Below, in pieces: positions 1-10,850 of a DNA stretch of 64,000 nt. The DNA is taken from contig CM069432.1 in assembly GCA_035610365.1 (NCBI GenBank), positions 190,263,027 to 190,327,026 on the forward strand, read 5' to 3'. The DNA comes from Aquatica leii. Lineage: Eukaryota > Arthropoda > Insecta > Coleoptera > Lampyridae. Below the pieces are notes generated by a model that was not told where the DNA came from, did not search any database, and was given only the letters and a program-made list of their open reading frames with translations. Within the stretch, counting starts at the first letter, position 1. Every line of letters starts with the position of its first letter. Made by a program: the position numbers and the translations under genes.

Positions 1-972
1 TAGTCTACAGCCAATAAGTCCTTCAAATTGTTTTTCTATGGCAGGTATAGGAAAATTAACTTTTGCAGTGTGCATATTTAAAGGTCGATAATCAATCAAT
101 AATCTTGGTTCTCTTGATTTCTTACGCACTAGTAGGCTTGGAGAAGCGTACGACGACGTCGTATCACTAGCAATTCCGTGAAGTTTCCACTCGTTGACAA
201 TGTCTGCTATTACCCGTCTTTCACTTGCGGACGCCTTATACGGTTTCGCTCGTCCTGGTTCTTCGGCCCCTCTAATGTCCATTTCCATTAAGTTAGTGCA
301 TCCGAGCCCTCTTAAATTAAAAGCACGGTATTTATTACGTAAGTTTTTCAATTTATCGCGCACCCAGTCTTCAGTGCCATCTGGAACGCTAATGTCTTCC
401 GTAGATATCTCCCGTTTTGTCGGCGCATAAATTAAAGACGCTCCTGAATTATTACTGATTTTAATCTGCCCAATCTTCGTTTCCTCTTGTATTTCAGTAT
501 CTTCGCTATTAGTGTTCAAAATCGACACAACAAGTTCACTATCTAAGCATCGTGCGCGTATTAAATTCAGCTCACTCGCGTGTAAAATTGTCTTATCTGT
601 TACATGTACAGTTCCTTTGTTCGTATTGATTAAGTCCACATTTCTAAAAGGCATTTCATGTTTCCAACCGAATTTAAGCGTGTGTCCTATTTTGATGTAC
701 GCAATGTCTTCTAGGTCGGTAAATGTTCGCCCAATTAAAACATCTACACTTTGTACCCCTTCGGGTACCACACAAAATGACACTTCGACTTCGATCTCAT
801 CAAGCTTAAGCTTTGCATGCGTTACGCCTACACAATTACCCGTCGGTGTTTTTCCGCTACCGAACCCAAATAATTCGATGTTTGATTTTTCATAATCGAG
901 ACCACACTTTTGCAATGCATCCCTACTGATAGTGCACACGCTAGAACCCCTATCAATCAACGCATTGACACT
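1..972 (-). mobile_element. Ty3/gypsy pol, protease and start of reverse transcriptase (runs off the left edge)
   Basis: The minus strand is open without a stop from 972 to 1. It begins with a retropepsin region in which the active site reads LIDRGSS; the family motif is D-[ST]-G, so an arginine sits where Ser/Thr is expected. Further on come an RT entry motif (SPSLLVRKKS) and LLIDYRPLN at roughly 70-150. The frame is the same as that of the gag block next to it, with one TAA (973-975) between them. Retropepsin plus this RT order is typical of Ty3/gypsy. RNase H and integrase would lie beyond the window. The missing stops suggest a fairly recent insertion, while the Arg in the protease site argues against an active copy. 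Residue-level calls were made by eye. Confidence 0.85.
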
Positions 973-2040
973 TTAACCATTCACACAAACCTCGCGCAAA
1001 TATTTGTCGATTGACCCTGTAGTTGAAGCGCTGTCGACCGCCATCATCTTACGGTTGGTGCATTCGCGTTTCGTGTGACCTATTTCATTACAGTTAAAAC
1101 ATTGTAGTTCCGATTTCTTCACCGTACATTTTCTCCCATTATGACCTACGTTTTTGCACTTAAAACAAACAACTTGTTTTACGCTATCGCTATTTGAATT
1201 TTCGGAATTTTCGATGGTTTCTTTCGGTTGTACCGATAACTTAGTACTAGCATTGGTACTAGTCACGCTACTGCGATCGACCGGTTTGCTATAATTGTTT
1301 GACCGAACCTTTCTACTGATATTTAACCTATCGTAAATCAATATGTCACTATACAAGTCGTCGATATTCGCATGATCTTTTCCCGCTAATCCTATTACAG
1401 TCTTTGCACACGCGATGCCGGACAAAATCTGTTCTTTTATTTCCGAAAAAGGCAAACCTAACGAACTGCACAATATGTGTTTGTCGTGTACATAGGAACT
1501 CACGGATTCGTTGACAGCCTGTATCCTTTTTCGCATTTTCTCCCATTTTTCAGTCATACTGAAGACATCTACAAATGTGCGCCTAAAGGCTCTTTCGAAA
1601 TCTCCAAAGTTGTGAATGTTAACTCTTCGTGTAGCATACCAACTACGTGCTGCTCCCGTCTTGCCGTTTCTAACAACCACTGGTCTGACCAATTGTTTAT
1701 TGATGCACTCGATTTTAACTGCTCGAGCCAATCCACTGCTTCGACATGATGATCTTCTCAATTAAAATCTCTAATCATGTTATTAAATAACGGCGCAAAC
1801 TGCTGCTTTGGTTGATCCTGCTGATTTTCGATTATTCGTAGCATTCGATCCGTTTGCAACAGCATTATCGCTGTTGAATCGTAACCTGCCGGCTCTGACG
1901 GGAAAATATTCCCTGCGCACGCCTGCGTGCTGATTTCTGGATTTGGCGGTTGCTTGTAATCGAATCTCTACATTATCGGCTCTGATTCAACTCTTTCAGC
2001 GCCATCTACTTCCGGTACTATGCCTTGACTCTGCGCCATA
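973..2040 (-). pseudogene. gag of the left-edge Ty3/gypsy element, two CCHC knuckles
   Basis: The 3' part (973-1761) is a 262-residue open frame ending in two zinc knuckles, CFKCKNVGHNGRKC and CFNCNEIGHTKREC, the nucleic-acid-binding end of a retrotransposon Gag. An ATG at about 2040 opens an upstream Gag-like stretch (MAQSQGIVPEVDGAE), but the frame is broken by a stop near 1970 and a shift near 1700, so the protein is not intact. The last residues before the TAA at 973 (VCVNG) look like the first strand of the protease, and the frame continues into LIDRGSS. The TAA therefore probably lies inside a once continuous Gag-Pol and does not mark a natural Gag end. Confidence 0.8.
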
Positions 2041-2850
2041 TTAGATTTGTAACTTTTCGAAAACCGAAAAGTGCTTTTGCTTTCAGGAATCCAAACACTA
2101 CCCATGATTTGCGTTCCTAGACGGTAAAACGCAATGCTCCAATGGTTCCTCAACGTGCACGTGCACCTTCCTTTTGATTTTCGATTACAAATCGATTTCT
2201 AACTTTCAGGTACATACACAACACTGCTGCTTTTGCAACTCTCAATATGCCTATCCCATTTCTGAACTTGATAAGGACTTTTCAATAAAACTACTCAGAC
2301 TTAAGCACAAAAACTTAGGCATTTATTGTATCGCAGCTCTACTCAACATTACACGCTCGAATGACCTCCGGCAGCTCGCGTTCTGCCTCGACCCCCTACT
2401 ACTTCCCTTCAGGGTCACGCGCATTCGTTTAAGTGCATATTTATTTTTATCAGTTGGAAAATCTTCTTTCATCTTCTTCAGGAAAAAGTTGATTATCATT
2501 AAAAGCGTAAAATGTATTATGAATTTCTCTAAGAATTATTAAGAAACTTCTACAATCTAAACGAATTTAAGAGCTCTGTTCTAGTACAAATTGTTTTCAA
2601 CATCAGAGCCATCTACAGTATTAATGAAGTAGCAGTGAATGGCAATAATAGAGTACTTAATGTATATGAAACGATACGTCACGTCGTCGACTCTCTCGAA
2701 TTCACGCGTCTACAATTTGCAAATGCAACAGACAACAGGTGTTAATGTAATCATTGTTATTCTTATTCTAGCTTGTTCGTGTGTTATTATAACTTTCAAC
2801 AAATTAAATGTAAGTAAAACCTAATAATAGTAATTATTATTGATGTTATT
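2041..2850 (-). repeat. Probable 5' leader/LTR of the left-edge gypsy element
   Basis: This is noncoding sequence directly upstream of gag. On the minus strand it contains an AATAAA-type signal (near 2330) and a palindromic GTGCACGTGCAC (about 2155-2167), as expected of an LTR plus leader. Its second copy lies outside the window, so the LTR borders cannot be fixed and the assignment rests on position alone. Confidence 0.35.
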
Positions 2851-3581
2851 ATTGCATATTATCTCACTGAATCTGAAAATGCCAAAAACATATTAGAAAT
2901 GTAGTGCACATTATAATTAGTGCAATAAGTAAAGACATGTTTTGATGTGCATCTGTCGGGTAATGTTATCACTTTATTAAAGAACGGGCCGGATGTATGC
3001 TACTATATACAAATAACACCGTTTATAGTAATCATAATTTCGGTTTGTGTTATCAATTTTTTTTCCAGTTTGTTACTTATACGCACAGTTCCCTTAACCA
3101 TCAGTAGATCGAACAAGATAACGACACTCCTAGAGATTAGTCGCTCAGATCACGATTCTTTGGATTTTTTTTGGGTATTGCAGAAGAAAAAGTATTCAGT
3201 TACTGAGACGATCTCTGACGCCGCATTTTTAAAGCTTTTTGAGATTTCAAGCGATTCCAGAGATATTTCGATCAATAAGAATGCCTCTAATACGTCGAGC
3301 AAACGCTTTTACTCACATAAATAGGGACCACTTTGAGCAATTATTACAAAACTAGTTTTGATATTAGATGAAAAATTGAAGACTTTTAAAATGTATTGCT
3401 AAAATAAAACAGAAAAAAATTAACTTTAGAACTTTTTAGGGGTGCATTTTACGCTATGATTTCAAGAGAGGAAAACTTCCTAATTCAGTCCTAGGAACTC
3501 AATGTAGAAAACTGACGGTGATTTTACCTGTTAATTATACTAGTATTTGATTAGTATGGTTTGATGAATGTGAGTTGTGCA
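2851..3581. other. No recognisable gene
   Basis: AT-rich spacer between two gypsy elements. A 125-codon plus-strand frame (2947-3324) has no domain I recognise and shows no codon-like pattern. I see nothing else in it. Confidence 0.5.
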
Positions 3582-3585
3582 ATAC

Positions 3586-3993
3586 TGAAACACTCTCAAA
3601 TTCAATAAGAGCCTTCTCGAAGTTATCCATATTGTAGAACGTATACCATATAGAACACTCGAGAAGGATTTCCATAACGTGTTGTTTCCGTTATGCGAAG
3701 ACGGCAGTTTTAAGAAGATTACTCAAGTGGAAATAAATAAGTGATTAACGCGTGTTATAAATAAATCTACGAAGTACGTGACTTTAACGTAAACAAGTGT
3801 TATACAAGTGTGTGACTTTATCTTATCTTTGTGTCAGTGATAGCGCTATATATAAATTATACTGTAAGTGTTTTTATTAAATATTCTTAGAATTAATTAG
3901 TTCGGTTAATTTAAAAGTGTACATATTTTTAGTACAAGTAAAAATATTTTTAGTAGTTGAAATAAAATAGTTTTAATAATAAAATTAGCTACA
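3586..3993 (+). repeat. 5' LTR of the macrodomain gypsy element
   Basis: 408 bp, TG...CA ends. It matches the 3' LTR (10695-12106, less its insertion) along its length, with scattered substitutions and a roughly 34-bp indel near the GCGAAGACGGCAG block. It is also related over its 3' two thirds to the solo LTR at 22245-22653. Confidence 0.92.
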
Positions 3994-3995
3994 AG

Positions 3996-4010
3996 TGGCG
4001 TCAGTGCGGA
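3996..4010 (+). promoter_or_regulatory. Candidate primer-binding site
   Basis: Two bases after the LTR end comes TGGCGTCAGTGCGGA. TGG is the usual start of a site pairing with a tRNA 3' CCA end. I cannot name the tRNA. Confidence 0.55.
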
Positions 4011-4303
4011 GTTCGCGAATTTTATTGTAAATATCATTAAAAAATATCGCTCCCGTAATAAAAACATTTATTGCGTAAATAACTGTTAAGTAAAAGTGTA
4101 ATTATAGCTATATCAGTTCCTTAAAATGTTGTTTATTAAACTTTTTCTTTTAACAAGTGCGTGATCGCGATATTAATAAATTCTTTTCCGTACACTAGTG
4201 GTTTAATATTAACAAGTGGATCGTTATTAAAATTTTGTGTTATACAAAAACTGCATTTTAAAAGTAGTGTATTTAAACTTTATATTTGTGTTATATTTAA
4301 ATT

Positions 4304-5552
4304 TATGCCGGTGACGCGTTTGCAAGCAGTTAAAATGGATTCAAAAATATTTAAAATTTTCGAATCGATGAATAGAAAAATTCACAGGAAATTCAAGAAA
4401 AACTGTCGGAAAATTCCAGAAAAATGGAAGAAAATTCAAGAAAAATGGAAGAAAAACTCTCCGAACATTCTCAGAAAATGGAAGAAAATTATAGAAAAAT
4501 GGAAGAAAAGTTGTTGGAAAATTCTAAAAGTTTAAAAGAAGAAATACGAATCAAATTAAAATTGTTCAAGGGGAAACCCAAGCAGATATGTTAAACTTAA
4601 AAGAAGAAATTTGCGAATCTGTGAATGAGAAAATAGAAGCAATAGAAGACAAAATAAAACTGCTTGAAGAAAGAATAAACCAAATCAATTGGCGCGGTGA
4701 AGGAAAGCGTCACAAGTGAAGATTTAATAATGAACCATCGAGAAGAAAATACTCACAAGTTCAAAGTTGTACCTCCGAATTTTGATGGTAAAGTTCCATG
4801 GTCAACCTAGTACAAGCAGTTTGAATGGTTGGAGCAACAAACAGCAAGCGACGTCTTTAATAGTGTCCTTACGTGGAGAAGCGCTTGGAATTTTACAAAC
4901 TCTTCCTGACCACCTGCAAGAAAATGACGAACTCTTAATTTCACGATTAGGAATGCGATATGGAGATGCTCATCTTCAACAAGTGTATCAAACTCAAATT
5001 AAAAGTCGGGATTAGAAAGCTGCCGAAAGTCTTCAAGAGTTTGAAGATGACATCGCTAGATTAACAGGGCTTGCATATCCTACACCACCAGATACCTTCT
5101 TGGAGCAGTTGGCTATTCAAACCTTTGTATACGGCCTCCGAGACAACGAAAGGCAGCAGACTCTTCGGTTAGGGCGACCAAAGACGTTGGATGACGCATT
5201 AACCCATACTTTGGAGTTCGAGGCGGCGAAACAATCGTCGCACCGAGGCAGTCATAAGCTCCGTTTTGCTGCAGAAGTATCCTCGCACACAGAAGAAAGC
5301 ATTGAAGACATAGTGCGACGGGTATTTCGGGAACGAGTAGCTCTAGGAAGAGAACTAACGTGCTGGAACTGCGAGGAAGTGGGCCACGTACGACGACGCT
5401 GTATTAAGCCCCTGAGATTACCATTCAAATGGCATCGCCTATGGAGCAATTGCATAGCATTTATCTCGATGGCAAGATCAATGGAAGAAGCGTTCCGTTA
5501 CTGGTTGACACGGGAGCGACGAAAACCATTATTCGTCCTGACATCTTATTAG
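4304..5552 (+). pseudogene. gag of the macrodomain gypsy element
   Basis: The block starts MPVTRLQAVKMD and runs into a Lys/Glu-rich coiled-coil stretch built on repeats of a GAAAAATGGAAGAAAA-like unit (4375-4520). After frameshifts and an in-frame TAG near 5013 it continues as a Gag core. A single CCHC knuckle, CWNCEEVGHVRRRC, is encoded near 5361-5402. The 3' end overlaps the protease frame, which lies in the -1 phase (open from 5408). This could be a programmed frameshift or simple decay; with so many other lesions I cannot tell. Confidence 0.82.
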
Positions 5553-6058
5553 AAAACGAGAAGACATCACTAGTAACAGTACGACTTCGAACGGCCACGG
5601 GCGAAGAAATACCTACTCGCCGACAAGTACAAGTGACCATTGGTTTGGGAAATTGAGCACTCGACCATCAAGTACTAATAGCGGAAATCACGGAAGAAGT
5701 TATTTTGGGAATGGACGTGATTGAGAAATATGGGTTCCATTTGGATATGAAGAACGATGTCCTAAAGATCAACAATGAAGAAATTCATTTTCATTCGTCA
5801 GAGAAGGCAGCCGTGCGAGTCTTATTGAGTGAAGACGTGACTCTGCCTGCAAGGACTGAAAGTGTGGTGATGGCACTCCTGGATGGAAATCTCCGGGAAG
5901 GCTATATACGCGCGATTGAACCAATGGAGGGCGGCTTAGTTGAAAAAGGACTACTCGTCGGCAGAACTTTAGTACGAGTAAAGAACACGATGCCAGTAAG
6001 GATCTTAAACATTAACTCAGATCCTGTAACGTTGAAAAAGAAAACCGTGGTAGGCTAA
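5408..6058 (+). pseudogene. Retropepsin-like protease of the macrodomain gypsy element
   Basis: The aspartic-protease active site is intact as LLVDTGATKTII. It is followed by ILGMDVIEKYG, the second conserved protease strand (hydrophobic-Gly-x-Asp), at about 5705. An in-frame TGA at about 5654 separates the two halves, and a stop at 6056 precedes the RT region. The enzyme would process the Gag-Pol polyprotein; this copy cannot make it in one piece. Confidence 0.82.
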
Positions 6059-6249
6059 TGCACGCCAGTATCACAAATTGTGAGATGCGTGAAGTCGAAC
6101 GAAGATACGTCGCCGGAAAAGTGACCACAACATCTACTGGACATTCTCACCACCAAATGCCAAAACCTCAGCCAAGACCAGCTGGCTAAAGTTAAAGTGT
6201 TGATCCAAGAGTATCAAGATGTGTTCGCGCTGGAGAGTGCTCCAAAAGA

Positions 6250-7595
6250 AGAACTAACGTGGTGAAACATAAAATTAATACCGGAGACGCTCGGCCGATA
6301 CGACAACATCCACGCAGACTTCCTTTGGCGAAAAGAGAGGAAGCCGAACAAATAATTACAGATATGGAGAAAGAAGGCGTGATTGAACCTTGAAGTAGCC
6401 CATGGGCATCCCCAGTGGTACTCGTAAAGAAGAAGGGTGGATCAACAAGGTTTTGCGTAGACTACAGACAGCTAAACGACGTGACCAAAAAGGACAGCTA
6501 CCCTTTACCCAACATTGACGATACGTTAGACACTCTGTCAGGATCCCAGTGGTTTTCTACGTTAGACTTAAAGAGTGGTTACTGGCAGGTAGAATTGGAA
6601 CCCAGGGATTGTGAAAAAACAACTTTTACGATTGGAACTGGTTTGTGGCAGTTCACTGTGATGTCCTTCGGCCTATGTAACGCTCTTGCAATGTTCGACC
6701 GTTTGATGGAGACCATCTTGGCGGAATGTCTTGGAAGACGTGCTTGGTTTACCTGGACGACGTGATCGTGGTTGGAAGGTCGTTTGAAGAACACTTGAAC
6801 AACTTGAAGGAAGTGTTCCAGCGACTACGTGGGGCTAACCTCAAACTGAGCCCAAAGAAGTGACACGTATTTAAGAAGGAAGTGCAACATCTTGGCCACG
6901 TCGTATCTAGAGATGGAGTAAAGGCTGACCCACACAAAAATTCGAGCAGTGCAAGCATGGCCAAGACCAATCGACAAACATCAGGTCCTTGGGCTGTGCA
7001 CATTATAGACGATTTGTACTCGGATTTGCCAGTATTGCCAAATCATTGACAAAATTGACGGAAGAAAAAGCAGAATTTAGATGGAATAAAGACTGCGAAA
7101 ATTCTTTTAATCAACTAAAACAGGCCCTAGTCACTTCGCCGATTCTGAGTTATCCAAGAGAGGATGGAAACTTTGTGTTGGATACCGACGCAAGCAATCT
7201 GGCCATCGCAGGTTCAAGATGGACAAGAAAAAGTTATCGCGTATTTTAGCAAGGTTTTGTCCAGGCCAGAAAGGAGTTATTACGTGACTAGGAGGGAGCT
7301 GTTAGCAGTCGTTAAGTCCATCGAACATTTCTACAAGTATTTGTATGGACGAAAATTTTTACTGAGAACAGACCACGCCGCTTTAAAATGGCAGTTCCGT
7401 AACCTGGAAGGACAAGTGGCAAGATGGATCGAGAGACTGCAAGAGTATGACTATGACACAGAACACCGTGCCGGAAGCAGTCATCGGAACGCTGATGCCT
7501 TGTCCAGAAGACCATGTCCGGCGGACTGCAACCATTGTTCGCGACTGGAAGAAAAAGTAGAATGCCTCTGGAGAACTGCTATGGTTGATGATTAG
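6250..7595 (+). pseudogene. Reverse transcriptase and RNase H of the macrodomain gypsy element
   Basis: RT motifs appear in order: [21 protein letters not shown] (motif 1 region, 6412-6475), [12 protein letters not shown] (catalytic Asp), [11 protein letters not shown], and YLDD near 6750. The YLDD motif is reached only by changing frame. The thumb/connection follows (LGHVVSRDGVKADP), then RNase H with VLDTDASN, REL, LRTDHAALKW and HRNADALSR. Lesions include a TGA in place of a codon at about 6391, frameshifts near 6740, 6940 and 7220, and a terminal stop near 7593. The order RT-RNase H-integrase is that of Ty3/gypsy. Confidence 0.9.
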
Positions 7596-8181
7596 TGGGA
7601 ACCTGAGCAGTTACGTCGCGAACAAGAAGACGATCCTGAAGTAAGACTACTCCTGGACTGGAAAGAAAGCGGCCGACGACCAACCTGGGAAGAAGTGAGT
7701 GCGTTGGGCAGAAACATCAAAGCGTACTGGGCGCAGTGGGACTCCTTGATAGTAAAAGACGGTCTTCTCAAACGATCCCTAGAAAGTGCCGAGGGTACGG
7801 GAAACAGGCTACAGTTAGTAGTGCCAAAGAGCAGGGTGTCAGAAGTGTCGAAGCATCTCCACGATGGGACATCAGGAGGACACTTTGGCATTAAGAAGAC
7901 GTTGGGTAAAGTGAGAGAACGATTCTACTGGATGAACTGCAAAGAGAACGCCATGAAATGGTGCCGTAAATGCACGGTCTGCGCATCAGGAAATGGTCCA
8001 GCGAGAAAGCGCAAAGCACCCATAAAGCAATACAACGTAGGAAGCCCATTGGAAAGAGTAGCGATTGACATCGCAGGGCCGTTCCCAGAATCCGATTCGG
8101 GAAATAAATACATCTTGGTGGCGATGGATTATTTCACGAAATGGACCAAAGCTTACGCCATACCCAATCAAGAAGCAGCTA
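7596..8181 (+). pseudogene. Integrase N-terminal part, cut off by an insertion
   Basis: An HHCC-type zinc finger can be read (His residues in HLHDGTSGGHFG, Cys in CRKCTVC). The start of the catalytic core follows, with the first Asp in ERVAIDIAGPFP, then MDYFTKWTKAYA. At codon ...EAA the frame runs into the element at 8182 and stops soon after. The downstream half resumes at 9608. Confidence 0.88.
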
Positions 8182-9605
8182 CCCAATAAACACAGAAAGT
8201 CCGGCAATGTACAATGCCATTACAGCGATTAAAGGCAAAATGCGTTTTGGTTTTTGTAGTGCATAAAAAGTACACATTCTGTACGTAAATCCTAGTACTA
8301 TAAATAACGCATTTTGCCTTTACGTTTAAAACACATTTTTATTCGCAGATTATTCGATTTTGTTCGGTTCTCGTCGCAGTTACCGTGAAGTAGCTCGTAG
8401 CTCTTCCCCTACCCTTGCTCTTGTCACTTTTGTTTAGCTTTAGCCACAAAATCTTGTATTTATCGTATGCAAATTATTTTGTGCTTTAAAATTTAGAAAA
8501 AACGTGTTTGTTTTTCATCATTTAAGATGGATTAACAAAATAAGTAAGTATTACATTCAAATATAACCGATATCATTTCTTAATAATAAATATATAACTT
8601 AAAAACTAACACGATTTCGCGCAAACATAAAGTGACTTTGGAATTTGCAGTTAATGGGATGTTAGTTTGTGAGTTATCTACAATTTCCCAATTCATTATT
8701 CTTATTGCTGAGTTGTATTTAATTGACATTTTTTTTAGGTCGATTCAATCTACTTTGTTGGATGAAAAGATGCAGCAAACGAGACATGTTTTGATCAAGT
8801 CTAGATCAAGCAAAACAAATTTGTAAAAATATTTTAAATTTAATTTATGGTAAGAGGCTTCAGAGTATTTTATAGTTTATAGGTGTTTATAGGTTAAAAC
8901 TTAAAACATTAACTTTATATGTATATTAACGTGTAATGTGATTTCATGTGCATTACTGCCAAACTTGACTTTTGTGTTGTATTTTATTTCACGACTATTT
9001 ACAAAGTAATTCTTTATAATTACTTCAAAAACTTCATAATTTAGTTTAGAAATTGCTGAAAAAGTGCATAAGTTATTTGAGTAGCATTACAATGTAATTT
9101 TTATTTTACAGTATCCATAAGAAAAAAATCAAATTGTGGTGCAGCTTTACAACACGCAATAAACACTAGGAGTAGTGGGCACGAAAGACGCCAATAAACA
9201 TAAGAACAGAAGGAATGTAAATACGTTTTTTAAGTTTTTAAAATTTTTTTTAGTACATATATGGACATTGTATGTTAAGTTTCCAAATTGTTTTATTAAT
9301 TAAATTAAAAATGATAATACCATTGTATGCATTTAATTTGTGTTAAGTTGCTAACACTGCCAATGCTATTAAAATTGTGCACTATTTATGTGATGGCAAA
9401 GTACATATTATATTGCACAGATTTCACTGGCATTCTGCATTTAACTTGTATTAATATACGTAACTTGCCGATATTGGTTCGATGCAATTTCTGCATTGGC
9501 AAGATTCATTCGGGAATATGTCGGCCGGTGTGACACCTGGTTACCGGCAGTGTACTTCATTTTAGTACATTGCCAGTACAGACCCATTGATTTGTATTTA
9601 TTGGG
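8182..9605. mobile_element. Non-autonomous DNA element with a TA target duplication inside gypsy integrase
   Basis: 1,424 bp with inverted ends CCCAATAAA...TTTATTGGG flanked by TA (8180-8181, 9606-9607). Removing it with one TA restores in-frame integrase codons (GCA GCT ACA GTT GCA). Subterminal GCAATGTAC and TGCATTGGCA-like words recur at both ends, and a 16-bp stem AAAGGCAAAATGCGTT/AACGCATTTTGCCTTT lies at 8232-8325. No transposase is recognisable. The TA duplication fits Tc1/mariner-type superfamilies; a 3-bp TAC duplication with a one-base-shorter end is equally possible. Confidence 0.8.
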
Positions 9606-10193
9606 TACAGTTGCAAACTAGTAAAAAAGTTTTTCTGTCGGTTTTTAGTTCCGTTGGAATTACACTTCGATCAAGGCCGCAATTTAGAGTCTGGGCTGTT
9701 TCAAGAAGTTTGCCGACTGTTGGGAATTAAGAAAACTAGGACGACGAAGAAGTTGCTAGAGAAGATTACGTCCTGACCAAGAGGCTAGACGAAGTACATG
9801 AAAAGGTCCGTAAAAACACAAATTGCCAGCGACAGGATGAAGACCAGATATGATGTCAAGGCGCAAAATGGTGGGTTTCAACCTGGCGACATGGTCTGGT
9901 TGTATAATCCCCAAAGGAAACGTGCTTTATCGCCCAAGCTGCAAAGGCAATAGGAGGGCCCCTATGAAGTCATGCAGCGTATTAATGACGTCATATATCG
10001 CATCCGAAAACCGCCCAGAAGCAAGCCAAAAATGGCTCACGTCGATCGTCTAGCCCTGTTTGCTGGCGATAACCACAATACGCAAGTTCAGGTCCGAACC
10101 AGAGTAATAATTAAGCAGCAGAACCAGGAATCAAATCGAAGAAATAGAGTTCGAGAAGTTTATGAACTTATACGGAGATTCTGGAAAAGCTAG
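9606..10193 (+). pseudogene. Integrase C-terminal part with GPY/F-type module
   Basis: The core resumes with LELHFDQGRNLES (second catalytic Asp) and LGIKKTRTT. It then jumps to the C-terminal region; the segment that should carry the third acidic residue (Glu) is missing, so there is an internal deletion near 9745-9760. GPYEVMQRINDVIYRIRKP marks the GPY/F module at about 9957-10015. The last pol frame ends at 10193, overlapping the next ORF by 32 nt. Confidence 0.82.
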
Positions 10194-10683
10194 GTTCGTG
10201 GTTACCACCGAGGAACAACAAGACCTGTTCCAGATACAAAAAGTTTACGCCATCGCACATTACGTGAGCGCGGATCTTGACATGTCCAGAGGGGTTGCAG
10301 TGGTGTTTAAAAAAAAGTTTGGGCAGCTAGATGAATTACGAAGACAGCAACCGGCAGTCGAAAAAGTTTTAAGACTACGTGCTGACAGACGCTTCGTTTT
10401 TTATCTGGTCACCAAGAAATACTCAAGTATCAAGCCGTTATACAAAAATCTGTGGCAAACGTTATGGAATCTCAAGAGAGAAATGGAGTTCCATCATGTT
10501 AAGAAATTGGCAGTACCCAAGCTTGGTTGTGGCTTAGATCAACTGAATTGGAAGACAGTTCGAAACATGTTGGAGGTCATCTTCCGAAATGCTTGCCGAA
10601 ATGGAGGAAGCTGCCGCTATCGCTATGATCCTTTCTACCGGTGTCGCAGCCAGTCTTCTGTTTCTGGGACAGAACAGTCCTAA
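10162..10683 (+). CDS. Macrodomain (TARG1/OARD1-like ADP-ribose hydrolase) ORF in the gypsy element
   Basis: 173 residues, uninterrupted. It starts at an ATG that overlaps the end of pol by 32 nt in another phase and ends 11 bp before the 3' LTR. Residues 28-140 read as a macrodomain of the TARG1/OARD1 type: IAHYVSADLDMSRG, VVFKKKFG (49-54), FYLVTKK (80-86), LAVPKLGCGLDQLNW (116-130). In human TARG1, as I remember it, the catalytic pair is Lys84 and Asp125. Here Lys85 and Asp126 have the same 41-residue spacing, so both appear kept. The family removes ADP-ribose, including mono-ADP-ribose on Glu/Asp. Its place, after integrase and before the purine tract, is where env lies in retroviruses. 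A role in countering host ADP-ribosylation is only a guess. Confidence 0.88.
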   Translation: MNLYGDSGKARFVVTTEEQQDLFQIQKVYAIAHYVSADLDMSRGVAVVFKKKFGQLDELRRQQPAVEKVLRLRADRRFVFYLVTKKYSSIKPLYKNLWQTLWNLKREMEFHHVKKLAVPKLGCGLDQLNWKTVRNMLEVIFRNACRNGGSCRYRYDPFYRCRSQSSVSGTEQS

Positions 10684-10694
10684 AGAGGGGGCAG
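10682..10694 (+). promoter_or_regulatory. Polypurine tract
   Basis: AAAGAGGGGGCAG directly abuts the TGAAAC start of the 3' LTR, as expected for the plus-strand primer. Confidence 0.75.
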
Positions 10695-10850
10695 TGAAAC
10701 ATTCTCAAATTCAAGAGCCTTCTCGAAGTTGTTATCCATCTTCTAGAATGTATACCGAAAAATATGGAACACTCGAGGATTTCTATAACGTGTATATATA
10801 CGGAATGAACAAATCGTAGGTCAGTTATTTTCGTTATGCGAAGACGGCAG

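Noticed and set aside
512..895. 127-codon plus-strand frame as a gene
   Set aside because: It is antisense to the continuous minus-strand protease frame of the left-edge gypsy element.
4375..4520. Tandem repeat or CRISPR-like array of GAAAAATGGAAGAAAA units
   Set aside because: The units are adjacent without spacers and encode a Glu/Lys coiled coil in Gag; this is a coding repeat, not an array.
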